DNA from: Methylobacterium sp. | GTDB lineage: Bacteria; Pseudomonadota; Alphaproteobacteria; Rhizobiales; Beijerinckiaceae | Assembly (NCBI GenBank): GCA_020252865.1 | Contig: JADCCH010000046.1 | Span: 1 to 9,345 of the forward strand | DNA length: 9,345 nt | Direction of reading: 5' to 3' | In this document: piece by piece, positions 1 to 7,002 of the stretch | How the letters are laid out: the number at the start of each line of letters is the position of its first letter | Numbering within the stretch: position 1 is the first letter of the stretch | The notes under the pieces: model-generated | Told to the model about the DNA's origin: nothing | What the model saw: only the letters and a program-made list of their open reading frames with translations | Database searches by the model: none | Made by a program: the position numbers and the translations under genes

Positions 1-1
1 G

Positions 2-937
2 GTCGGCAGCGATGGCTTTGGTGCGGCGGGAGCGCTGATGGGCGGCTCGGAACTGGCGCGGCGCTATCTCCTCGCCTACCAGCGCACGGAGGAAGCCGCG
101 GCCGATCGCGCCGCATTGAAATTTCTCGACGCGACCGGCCAATCGGCGAAAGGCATGCTCGAGACCTTCGAGCGCATGGCGAATGAGCAACTCTTCGCGG
201 CCACGCGCATGGATCGCTACCTGCAGAGCCACCCGATGGCGGCGGATCGCGTGGCGTCCCTGCGGCAGATCGCGCCGCAAAGCCCGCATTTCGGCCAGAA
301 GGACCCGCCCGCCCGGCAATTGCGGCACGACATGGTCCGCGCGAAGCTCTATGGCTTTACCGGCACCGCAAGCGAGATCGCGCGGCGCTATCCGGCCTAT
401 GACAATTCGATGCCCGCGCGCTATGCCCGCGCCATCATCGAATACCGCACCGGGCGGCTCGACAATGCCATCCGGCAGATTGATGCGCTCATCCAGTCGC
501 AGCCAGGCAATGCCTTTTTCTGGGAACTCAAGGGCCAGGCGCTGCTGGAGGGGGGCAGGCCGAGCGAGGCGATCGCCCCCCTGCGCAAGGCGGTCGCCCT
601 TGCCCCCGGTCAGGCGCTGATCCGCACGATGCTCGGACATGCGCTGGTCGCGACCGACAATCCGCGCTTCATGGACGAGGCGATCCGCGAGCTGGCCAAT
701 GCCACGGGCCGCGACCCGGACAATTACGAGGGCTTCCGCTATCTCGCGCAGGCCTATGGCCGGAAGGGCGAGGAGGGCAATGCGGCGCTCGCCGCGGCCC
801 GGGCCGCCCTCGTCGCCGGGCAAGGCGAGGAAGCCCGCCGGCTAGCGCGGCGCGCGATGGGCCTGCTGCCGCCAGGCACGCCGGGCCATCGTCTCGCCAC
901 GGACATCTTCGAACAGAAACCCGAACGCAACTCCTGA
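2..937 (+). CDS. M48-family metalloprotease with TPR tail, BepA-like (C-terminal part)
   Basis: The frame is open from the window edge (codons from position 2) to TGA at 935-937, so the N-terminus and the HExxH zinc motif lie outside. Seen: an ExxxD motif (GAA at 92-94, then AAAD), the usual site of the third zinc ligand in M48 peptidases. An SHP motif follows 46 residues later (His codon 230-232), with an Arg soon after. After a linker come about 150 residues of Ala-, Leu- and Gly-rich helical repeats, such as WELKGQALLEGGRPSEAI, typical of TPRs. Known family: BepA/YfgC and relatives are periplasmic zinc proteases that help assemble or degrade outer-membrane proteins; in BepA a His about 45 residues after the Glu ligand acts as a regulatory plug. 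Inferred role: outer-membrane protein quality control. The dsbA-like gene starts 52 bases downstream on the same strand, so co-transcription is possible. Confidence 0.85.
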   Translation, partial: VGSDGFGAAGALMGGSELARRYLLAYQRTEEAAADRAALKFLDATGQSAKGMLETFERMANEQLFAATRMDRYLQSHPMAADRVASLRQIAPQSPHFGQKDPPARQLRHDMVRAKLYGFTGTASEIARRYPAYDNSMPARYARAIIEYRTGRLDNAIRQIDALIQSQPGNAFFWELKGQALLEGGRPSEAIAPLRKAVALAPGQALIRTMLGHALVATDNPRFMDEAIRELANATGRDPDNYEGFRYLAQAYGRKGEEGNAALAAARAALVAGQGEEARRLARRAMGLLPPGTPGHRLATDIFEQKPERNS

Positions 938-975
938 TGGGCGAGGCTCACGCCCTCCCGCCACCTTCCGACAAC

Positions 976-981
976 AAAGGA
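976..981 (+). promoter_or_regulatory. Ribosome binding site of the DsbA-like gene
   Basis: AAAGGA ends eight bases before ATG 990. This supports the start that gives an intact signal peptide. Confidence 0.6.
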
Positions 982-989
982 CACGCCTC

Positions 990-1763
990 ATGGCTTCCCT
1001 CTTCCCCCGCCTCGCGGCCGCGAGCCTCGCGCTCGCGCTCCTCGCCGCCCCGGCCCTCGCCCAGCAGGGTGGCCCGGCGAAAGCCTTCACGCGGGAGGAG
1101 ATCGAGGCAATCATCCGCGAATACATCGTGAAGAACCCGGAGATCCTGCAGGAAGCGGCCGTGGAGCTGGAGCGCCGGCAGGCGGAAGCGCAGGCGGCCT
1201 CCATCCGGCAGGTGACGGCGGACCCCAAGAGCCCGCTCTATTCCTCGCCGCATCACATGGTGGTCGGCAACCCGAACGGGGATGTCACGCTGGTCGAGTT
1301 CTTCGATTACAATTGCGGCTTCTGCAAGCGCGGCCTCCAAGACATCAAGCAGCTCGTCGAGACCGACAAGAATCTCCGCATCATCCTGAAGGACCTGCCG
1401 ATCCTCTCCGAAGGCTCGAAGGAAGCTGCCGCCATCGCCTACGCGCTGAAGAAGCAGGCGACGCCCGAAACCTACTGGAAATTCCATCTCGCGCTGATGG
1501 GCCAGCAGGGCCGCATCGGCCGCGCCGAGGCGCTGGGGGTCGCAAAGGATGTCGGCGCGGACATGAAGCGCCTCGAGGCGGATCTTGCCAAGCCCGGCTT
1601 CGAGGATGCGGTGGAAGAGACCAAGATGATCGCGGGTGCGCTCGGAATCAACGGTACGCCGTCCTATGTCGTGGCCGAGGACATCGTGGTGGGCGCGCGC
1701 GGCTACGAGGCACTGGCAACGCGCATCGACAATTACCGCAAGTGCAGACGCTCCGAATGCTGA
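990..1763 (+). CDS. Secreted DsbA-family thiol-disulfide oxidoreductase (Com1/ScsC-like)
   Basis: This encodes 257 residues. Residues 1-24 form a Sec signal peptide with a hydrophobic Ala/Leu core ending APALA before QQGG, so the mature protein should be periplasmic. Residues about 34-75 are a charged helical segment (FTREEIEAIIREYIVKNPEI and onward), like the N-terminal oligomerisation stalk of ScsC/Com1-type proteins. The thioredoxin-like domain follows, with the redox motif C109-G-F-C112 after the FFDYN strand and the cis-proline loop G222-T223-P224. These residues mark it as a catalytic thiol oxidase or isomerase. The last residues add a second pair of cysteines, C252 and C257 (CRRSEC), which could form a tail disulfide. 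Known family: DsbA-like proteins introduce or rearrange disulfides in exported proteins. Whether this one is an oxidase or an isomerase cannot be told from sequence. It lies directly behind the BepA-like protease gene. Confidence 0.9.
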   Translation: MASLFPRLAAASLALALLAAPALAQQGGPAKAFTREEIEAIIREYIVKNPEILQEAAVELERRQAEAQAASIRQVTADPKSPLYSSPHHMVVGNPNGDVTLVEFFDYNCGFCKRGLQDIKQLVETDKNLRIILKDLPILSEGSKEAAAIAYALKKQATPETYWKFHLALMGQQGRIGRAEALGVAKDVGADMKRLEADLAKPGFEDAVEETKMIAGALGINGTPSYVVAEDIVVGARGYEALATRIDNYRKCRRSEC

Positions 1764-1913
1764 TCACTGCATGACAGCCTTTTCGGGGGATGAAGGCGCT
1801 GCATCGCAACGCCGGCTTTGCATTTCGCTCCGGAAGCGACTAGACACCCCGCCACGGATGGCGGGTCCGTGGGGATTTCGGGCCGCCTCACTGGAGGAGT
1901 GTCACGCCGCGCC
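1764..1913 (+). promoter_or_regulatory. aroQ leader with competing hairpins
   Basis: This is a 150-base gap between the dsbA-like gene and aroQ. Three perfect stems are visible. TCGCT 1825-1829 pairs with AGCGA 1835-1839. CCCGCC 1848-1853 pairs with GGCGGG 1860-1865. CCACGGA 1852-1858 pairs with TCCGTGG 1866-1872. The last two share bases and exclude each other. A weak sigma70-like pair, TTGCAT 1818-1823 and TAGACA 1841-1846 with 17-base spacing, could be the aroQ promoter, but it matches consensus poorly. There is no U-tract, so I do not call a terminator. A Shine-Dalgarno sequence, GGAGGAG, sits at 1893-1899. Confidence 0.4.
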
Positions 1914-2354
1914 ATGCGCCAGATCCACGTTCTCAACGGGCCGAACCTCAATCTGCTCGGCCGCCGCGAACCCGCCATTTATGGTGCCGCCACTTTGGCC
2001 GATGTCGAGGCAGAGATGCGCGCATTGGGCGAGAAGCTCGGTGTCGCCATCACCTGCCGGCAATCGAACCACGAGGGCGAGCTTCTCACCTGGATTCAGG
2101 AGGCGGGCCTTTCGGGCTCTGATGTCATCCTCAATGCGGGAGCCTACACGCATACCTCCGTGGCCCTGCGCGATGCCATCAAGGGCTCGGGTGCGCGGGT
2201 GATCGAGGTGCATATCTCGAATGTTCATGCGCGGGAGGAGTTCCGCCATCATTCCTACCTTTCCCCGGTTGTGGCGGGTATCATCGTGGGCTTCGGCATT
2301 GCGGGTTACCGCCTCGCCGTCCAGGCCCTGCTCGAGATGAAGCCCAACAGCTGA
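1914..2354 (+). CDS. aroQ: Type II 3-dehydroquinate dehydratase
   Basis: This encodes 146 residues, the normal length for the small dodecameric type II enzyme. It converts 3-dehydroquinate to 3-dehydroshikimate in the cytoplasm, the third step of the shikimate pathway. Seen: the N-terminal strand [13 protein letters not shown], the flexible lid with R18 and the catalytic Y23 (RREPAIYG), the QSNHEGEL substrate motif, NAGAYTHTS, and EVHISN with the catalytic H100. The C-terminal [10 protein letters not shown] helix is also typical. ATG 1914 gives the family N-terminus. An in-frame GTG at 1899 overlaps GGAGGAG (1893-1899) and so is unlikely. The chosen start is 14 bases past that Shine-Dalgarno, a rather long gap. 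It is followed by accB after 44 bases, a common gene order in alphaproteobacteria. Confidence 0.96.
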   Translation: MRQIHVLNGPNLNLLGRREPAIYGAATLADVEAEMRALGEKLGVAITCRQSNHEGELLTWIQEAGLSGSDVILNAGAYTHTSVALRDAIKGSGARVIEVHISNVHAREEFRHHSYLSPVVAGIIVGFGIAGYRLAVQALLEMKPNS

Positions 2355-2398
2355 ACCGGCGCCAAGCGAGTTTTCTGTTCATGAAGGTCAAACTGCCC

Positions 2399-2908
2399 AT
2401 GTCCAAAGACATGTCGAACAAGAACCAGCCCATCGATCCCGATTTCGTCCGCGAGATCGCGGCGCTGATTTCACAAACCGATCTCACCGAGATCGAGGTG
2501 GAAAAGGGTGATCTGCGCATCCGCGTCGCCCGGCAGGTGACCGTGCAGGCCGCGCCGATGCAGCAATTCGTTTCTGCGCCCGCTCAGGCCGCGCCCGCGC
2601 CTGCGCCCGTGGCCGTTGCGGCCGCCCCGGCTGCGACAACGGCGGCCCCGGCGGCGGCTGATCTCTCGGCGCATCCCGGTGCGGTGCGCTCGCCCATGGT
2701 CGGCACGGCCTATCGCCGCCCATCGCCGGGCGCGAACGCCTTCATCGAGGTCGGTGCCGTGGTGAAGGCCGGCGAGAAGATCCTGCTCGTGGAAGCCATG
2801 AAGACCTTCAACGAGATCGTGGCCCCCCGGGCCGGCACCATCACGCATATCCTTGTCGAGGATGGCCAGCCGGTGGAATACGGTGAAACCCTCGTCGTCA
2901 TCGAGTAA
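2399..2908 (+). CDS. accB: Biotin carboxyl carrier protein of acetyl-CoA carboxylase
   Basis: This encodes 169 residues from ATG 2399. It carries the biotin that AccC carboxylates and the AccA/AccD transferase uses to make malonyl-CoA, the first committed step of fatty acid synthesis. Seen: an N-terminal segment [20 protein letters not shown] that matches the AccB start domain, a linker very rich in Pro and Ala (about residues 50-90), and a C-terminal biotinyl domain. The domain has the [10 protein letters not shown] signature, with K135 as the biotinylated lysine, and ends in GETLVVIE. Start choice: in-frame ATGs occur at 2381, 2399 and 2411. GAAGG at 2383-2387 is 11 bases before 2399, while nothing like a Shine-Dalgarno precedes 2381, so 2399 is preferred. 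accC begins 18 bases later. Confidence 0.95.
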   Translation: MSKDMSNKNQPIDPDFVREIAALISQTDLTEIEVEKGDLRIRVARQVTVQAAPMQQFVSAPAQAAPAPAPVAVAAAPAATTAAPAAADLSAHPGAVRSPMVGTAYRRPSPGANAFIEVGAVVKAGEKILLVEAMKTFNEIVAPRAGTITHILVEDGQPVEYGETLVVIE

Positions 2909-2926
2909 GGTGGGGAGCCCGCGCGC

Positions 2927-4285
<1,359 letters not shown>

Positions 4286-4299
4286 GGCCAACTAGGCTC

Positions 4300-4980
4300 A
4301 TGGGCATGAGCGAGGACTTCCCCCTCACGCCTGAGATCCTGCTGCGCGCCTATGCGGCCGGCATCTTCCCCATGGCGGAAAGCGCGGATGATCCCGGCCT
4401 CCACTGGATTGAGCCGAAGCTGCGCGGCGTCATTCCGCTCGATGGGTTCCACCTGCCCCGGCGCCTCGCGCGGCTCGTGAGCAGCCACGATTATGAAGTC
4501 GTGGCGGATCGTGATTTCGAGGGCGTCATCACAGCCTGCGCCGCCCCGCGCGGGCCCGAGCGCGAGACCTGGATCAACCGCCACATCCGCCGGCTCTATG
4601 GCGCGCTGTTTGAAAGGGGCTTCTGTCACACCATCGAGGTGCGGAAGGATCGCGAACTCGTCGGCGGGCTCTATGGCGTCGCCATCGGCGCGGCCTTTTT
4701 CGGCGAGAGCATGTTCCACCGCGAGCGGGATTGCTCGAAGCTCGCTTTGGTACATCTCGTGGCGCGGTTGCGCGCGGGCGGCTATCGCTTGCTCGATACG
4801 CAGTTCGTGACCGATCACCTGCGCCAGTTCGGCGCGATCGAAATCCCCCGCCTGCGCTATCGCGAGATGCTCGAACGCGCGATCCACCGGCCGGCGGATT
4901 TCGCGATCTGGCCGAAGGATGTCACGCCGCCGGCCGAAACCGTGCTGAAATGGCTGGAGCCCGTGCCTCAGCGCCCCTGA
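4300..4980 (+). CDS. aat: Leucyl/phenylalanyl-tRNA--protein transferase
   Basis: This encodes 226 residues, near the usual length. It transfers Leu or Phe from aminoacyl-tRNA to proteins with an N-terminal Arg or Lys, marking them for ClpS/ClpAP degradation (the N-degron pathway). Seen: [14 protein letters not shown] near the N-terminus, [31 protein letters not shown], and the hallmark core [19 protein letters not shown] followed by SKLALVHL and [11 protein letters not shown]. Start: ATGs at 4300 and 4306 are both in frame. GAGG at 4284-4287 is 12 bases from the first, and AGG at 4294-4296 is nine from the second, so the start is uncertain by two codons. It sits 14 bases behind accC with no terminator between. 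Its last 13 bases overlap the end of the convergent DUF2155 gene. Confidence 0.96.
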   Translation: MGMSEDFPLTPEILLRAYAAGIFPMAESADDPGLHWIEPKLRGVIPLDGFHLPRRLARLVSSHDYEVVADRDFEGVITACAAPRGPERETWINRHIRRLYGALFERGFCHTIEVRKDRELVGGLYGVAIGAAFFGESMFHRERDCSKLALVHLVARLRAGGYRLLDTQFVTDHLRQFGAIEIPRLRYREMLERAIHRPADFAIWPKDVTPPAETVLKWLEPVPQRP

Positions 4981-5639
4981 CTGGCCGGGTCACGCACGCC
5001 GCCCAAGCCTGGGTTGGTGGGAAAGAAGCGCTGTTGCGGCGCGGGACGCGGCGGCTGGCCCACATTACCCGGCGGCAGCACGGCACCCGGAGGCGCGCCC
5101 GGCGCACCCGGCAGGCGCAGCGGCGCGCTGGTCACTCCCTGTCCCGGCGGGCGCGTGCCTGGCAGCGGCTGGGCTGGACGCGGATTGCGGCGCAATTCGG
5201 ACGGCACCGGTGGCGGCGGCTCGTCTTCGACCTCGGGCGGGGTCTTGATGATGTCCTTGCCGCCTTTGCACTCGGACAGCCAGATATCATAAACCGGGTG
5301 CTCGATGGCGTTCAGGCCCGGGCTCGAGGCGAACATCCAGCCTGTGAAGAGCCGCTTGTAGCTGTTGTCGAAGCCGACCTCATCGACCTCGACGAAGCTC
5401 GTGGTCTGCGGGTTTTCGTATTCCGGCCGCGAATAGCACACGCGCGCCGTGAGTTGGAGCGAACCGAACTGCACGGTCTCGTCCACCGCGGCCTCGAAGG
5501 AAATGATGCGGCCGGTGATCTTGTCGAGACCGGAGAACACGGCGGTCGGGTTCTTGATCTTGTCGGCGAGCGCGGGCGCGGACAGCAAGGGCAGCGCCGC
5601 CGCGAAGGCGACCCCGGTGATGCGGAAGGAACGACTCAT
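4968..5639 (-). CDS. DUF2155 secreted protein with proline-rich tail
   Basis: This encodes 223 residues. Residues 1-25 are a signal peptide (MSRSFR, hydrophobic core, then APALA before DKIKN), so it should be periplasmic or surface-exposed. Residues about 30-126 match my recollection of the alphaproteobacterial DUF2155 domain: [20 protein letters not shown], then [10 protein letters not shown] (C68), then [20 protein letters not shown] and IWLSEC (C124). C68 and C124 could form a disulfide. Residues about 133-223 are a low-complexity tail rich in Pro, Gly and Ala. The function of the family is not established. The start at 5639 is chosen because it begins a clean signal peptide; an in-frame upstream ATG at 5681 would put 14 Arg-rich residues in front. 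No clear Shine-Dalgarno is visible. The stop at 4968-4970 lies inside the end of aat. Confidence 0.85.
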   Translation of the reverse strand: MSRSFRITGVAFAAALPLLSAPALADKIKNPTAVFSGLDKITGRIISFEAAVDETVQFGSLQLTARVCYSRPEYENPQTTSFVEVDEVGFDNSYKRLFTGWMFASSPGLNAIEHPVYDIWLSECKGGKDIIKTPPEVEDEPPPPVPSELRRNPRPAQPLPGTRPPGQGVTSAPLRLPGAPGAPPGAVLPPGNVGQPPRPAPQQRFFPTNPGLGGVRDPASQGR

Positions 5640-5698
5640 CTTGCGGCAACCGGCCCCGATTAACCTGCGGCGTCCGGGCACATTGCCCGGGGCCCGCG

Positions 5699-5809
5699 CG
5701 CTCTAGAGCGATCGAACTGACCCAATCAGATCGATCGATCTATGTTTTTGTTATATATCGCATTTCCTTCGATCAACCGGATACCGCTTGATCTAAAAAT
5801 GCTCTAGCA
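5699..5809. repeat. CTAGAGC-bounded dispersed palindromic repeat
   Basis: This AT-rich island in GC-rich DNA is flanked by GCTCTAG-type ends: the palindrome CGCTCTAGAGCG at 5699-5710 and GCTCTAG at 5801-5807. Inside are a 14-base perfect palindrome AGATCGATCGATCT (5728-5741) and a hairpin of GATCAA 5771-5776 with TTGATC 5788-5793, three further pairs and a three-base loop. From general knowledge, intergenic repeats with CTAGAGC ends and an AAATGCG core are scattered through many Hyphomicrobiales genomes; the assignment here rests on that resemblance. It lies between the NDUFA12 and DUF2155 genes. Confidence 0.6.
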
Positions 5810-5824
5810 CGCGAATCGTGCCGG

Positions 5825-5857
5825 AAAAAAGGCAGTCGCCGGCGCTCAGCGCGCCGG
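5825..5857 (-). terminator. Possible terminator across the NDUFA12 stop codon
   Basis: A perfect 7-bp GC stem, CCGGCGC 5839-5845 with GCGCCGG 5851-5857 and a five-base loop, holds the stop codon (5846-5848) in its loop. On the minus strand it is followed, after eight bases, by six T residues (5830-5825). The gap is longer than in a standard intrinsic terminator, so the call is weak. Confidence 0.35.
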
Positions 5858-6256
5858 GTTCCACGGCTCGTAATCGCCGGTCGCAGGCGGGCGCTCGCCG
5901 GAGCGCAGCATCGAACCTTCCGGACGATAGGCATTGGCCGTGCCGGTGGCATTCGGCTGGTGTGGCATTTCCCATTCGCGCGGGCGGTAATCCTCCTGCG
6001 CGGGCGTGGTGTCGAAGCGATGGTGCATCCAGCCATACCAGCCCGGCGGAATCTTCGAGGCTTCGGCCTCGCCATGATAGATCACCCAACGGCGCTCATG
6101 GCCAAGGGCCGGGTCCTTCGCGCCGCCGCGCGTGCGGTAATAGGTGTTGCAGAATTCGTCGGTTCCGACCTTCTCGCCTTTGCGCCAGGTATAGATGCGC
6201 GTGCCAAGCGTCTGCCCGTTCCACCAGGTGAAGAACTGGAGAAGGAAGTTTTTCAT
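5846..6256 (-). CDS. NADH:ubiquinone oxidoreductase NDUFA12-type accessory subunit
   Basis: This encodes 136 residues. It matches the B17.2/NDUFA12 family, an accessory subunit at the peripheral arm of respiratory complex I. Among bacteria it is characteristic of alphaproteobacteria and shared with mitochondria. Seen: an N-terminal FFTWWNGQTLGTRIYTW, then GHERRWVIYHGEAEASKIPP, GWYGWMHHRFD, HQPNATGTANAYRPEGS, and the end RPPATGDYEPWNP. These are the family's conserved blocks and span its full length. The start at 6256 is preceded by GAGG (minus strand, 6266-6263) six bases away, which makes a strong ribosome binding site. It stands apart from any nuo operon, as is usual for this gene. It is transcribed toward DUF2155 and divergently from nrdJ. 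Confidence 0.94.
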   Translation of the reverse strand: MKNFLLQFFTWWNGQTLGTRIYTWRKGEKVGTDEFCNTYYRTRGGAKDPALGHERRWVIYHGEAEASKIPPGWYGWMHHRFDTTPAQEDYRPREWEMPHQPNATGTANAYRPEGSMLRSGERPPATGDYEPWNPAR

Positions 6257-6757
6257 GGCAAGCCTCGAAGGAACATCTGGATGCCCGGCCTTCCGGGCAA
6301 CTTCCGTCCGCGCTTCTCGCAAATTCGCCCGCTTGCGTAAAGCCGCATCGCGCGTGCCGTCCACGAGCTTCCTCGAACCTTCGTCGGGCCGGCAAAGCGG
6401 CTGTCATGCTTCGGCCATGATTCCGGGTGAACCAGAAGGGTCGCGCGCCCGCGATGCCGATTCGGCACAACCGAGGCGCGAAGAACTCCTCACCTGAAAT
6501 CAAAAGATGCGTCCGAGCACCCAGGATTGTGCCTCCACCAGCGCGTCGGGTTGGCTTGGCAGCCGGGCGGATTCCGTCTTGATTTTTAAGGCCGACAGGG
6601 ATGCCCCAGCGGACGAAAACGAATCCACGAAACATTAGAGGGCCTTGGCGAGAATCATCGACTTTTCCCCAACATTCACACATTCTCCACCAGATGTTGC
6701 GATCCTGAGACCCGGACATAACTAGATGTTGACGGCCGGCGAAGCGTCGTCCTAGCG
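6257..6757. other. Divergent intergenic region, distal part
   Basis: About 500 bases without a convincing gene lie between the starts of the NDUFA12 gene and the nrdJ leader. Open frames here have no recognisable protein features. Noted elements: a hairpin in the NDUFA12 leader (6282-6299), five GANTC sites (6419-6656), a weak hairpin followed by a T-rich stretch (6566-6587), a 32-bp-spaced direct repeat (6692-6731) and a promoter candidate (6729-6758). I could not locate a convincing minus-strand promoter for NDUFA12. Confidence 0.6.
6282..6299 (-). promoter_or_regulatory. Leader hairpin of the NDUFA12 gene
   Basis: TGCCCGG 6282-6288 and CCGGGCA 6293-6299 form a perfect 7-bp stem with a four-base loop. 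The hairpin ends 25 bases before the start codon and 15 bases before the Shine-Dalgarno. On the minus strand the loop reads AAGG. It could influence translation or mRNA stability, but no regulator is evident. Confidence 0.4.
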
Positions 6758-6758
6758 T
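6729..6758 (+). promoter_or_regulatory. Candidate sigma-73/70 promoter of nrdJ
   Basis: TTGACGG at 6729-6735, followed after 15 bases by CCTAGCGT at 6751-6758, resembles the Caulobacter housekeeping consensus (TTGACGS, then GCTANAWC). The predicted transcript would start near 6763-6766 and carry a leader of about 240 bases. This would cut into the outer helix proposed at 6758-6766, so the promoter and that helix cannot both be exactly right. Confidence 0.45.
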
Positions 6759-6993
6759 TGTTGAACCAAAGGCAGTCGGGACCGCCCGGAGAATTCACGC
6801 TCCGGACGGTTGTCAACGACCAGCCTGACGAGAGTGCCGGGATGCCCTCTCGCAGGCTGACAAGGTTGGGCCGTCAGCCGGCGGGGGGGCGTTCAACAAG
6901 CGACATTTTTGACTTTGGGGGCGCACGCGGTTCTGCGTGGGTCAGCGGGATTTTAATCCAGCGCAACGAGACGGGCCGAGCGCCCGCAGGGGA
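6758..6993 (+). ncRNA. Structured 5' leader of nrdJ (candidate cis-regulatory RNA)
   Basis: Helices seen directly: TTGTTGAAC 6758-6766 with GTTCAACAA 6891-6899 (long-range closing helix). ACCG and CCGGAG (6781-6791) pair with CTCCGG and CGGT (6800-6810) with one mismatch. CAGCCTG and CGAGAG (6821-6834) pair with CTCTCG and CAGGCTG (6847-6859), 13 bp with one bulged A. TTGTC 6810-6814 can pair with GACAA 6859-6863. GCCG 6870-6873 pairs with CGGC 6879-6882. TGAC 6910-6913 pairs with GTCA 6941-6944, enclosing CACGC 6924-6928 with GCGTG 6935-6939. GGAT 6948-6951 pairs with ATCC 6956-6959. CGGGC 6972-6976 pairs with GCCCG 6982-6986. The last hairpin ends one base before the Shine-Dalgarno AGGGGA (6988-6993). 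No coding frame across it looks real. The layout suggests a multibranched domain followed by an expression platform. Its ligand and mode of action are unknown. Confidence 0.5.
6988..6993 (+). promoter_or_regulatory. Ribosome binding site of nrdJ
   Basis: AGGGGA ends nine bases before ATG 7003. The hairpin 6972-6986 stops one base upstream, so any change in that structure would bear directly on ribosome access. Confidence 0.7.
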
Positions 6994-7002
6994 CTGATTG
7001 AG

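Noticed and set aside
4731..5663. 310-codon plus-strand open frame across the DUF2155 gene
   Set aside because: It overlaps aat and the antisense of a gene with a signal peptide and a recognisable domain. Its Arg-rich composition is that of a shadow frame.
5807..5830. Hairpin GCACG/CGTGC with an A-run on its plus-strand side, as a terminator
   Set aside because: The run of T lies on the wrong side of this stem on the minus strand, and no plus-strand gene ends here.
6545..6596. Possible three-way junction, with a weak hairpin (6566-6578) followed by a T-rich stretch that could be a terminator
   Set aside because: The stems are only 4-5 bp with one G-T pair, the T-run is interrupted, and there is no upstream plus-strand gene for it to terminate.
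6716..6729. ACAT/ATGT dyad as an NrdR box
   Set aside because: Only about half of the positions match the NrdR consensus, and the ACAC and GTGT ends are not present.
6774..6787. Resemblance to a cobalamin-riboswitch B12 box (AGTCGGGACCGCCC)
   Set aside because: Two positions are missing relative to the box, no GCCACTG core is present, and the location at the 5' side of the structured region is wrong for a B12 box.
6758..6997. 79-codon open frame from TTG ahead of nrdJ
   Set aside because: It has no ribosome binding site, starts at a rare codon, shows no family features and runs through the paired arms of the predicted RNA structure.
6257..7002. Rhizobial-type SOS box (GTTC or GAAC repeated at 7-base spacing) in front of nrdJ
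   Set aside because: The GAAC and GTTC tetramers present are not at the required spacing.
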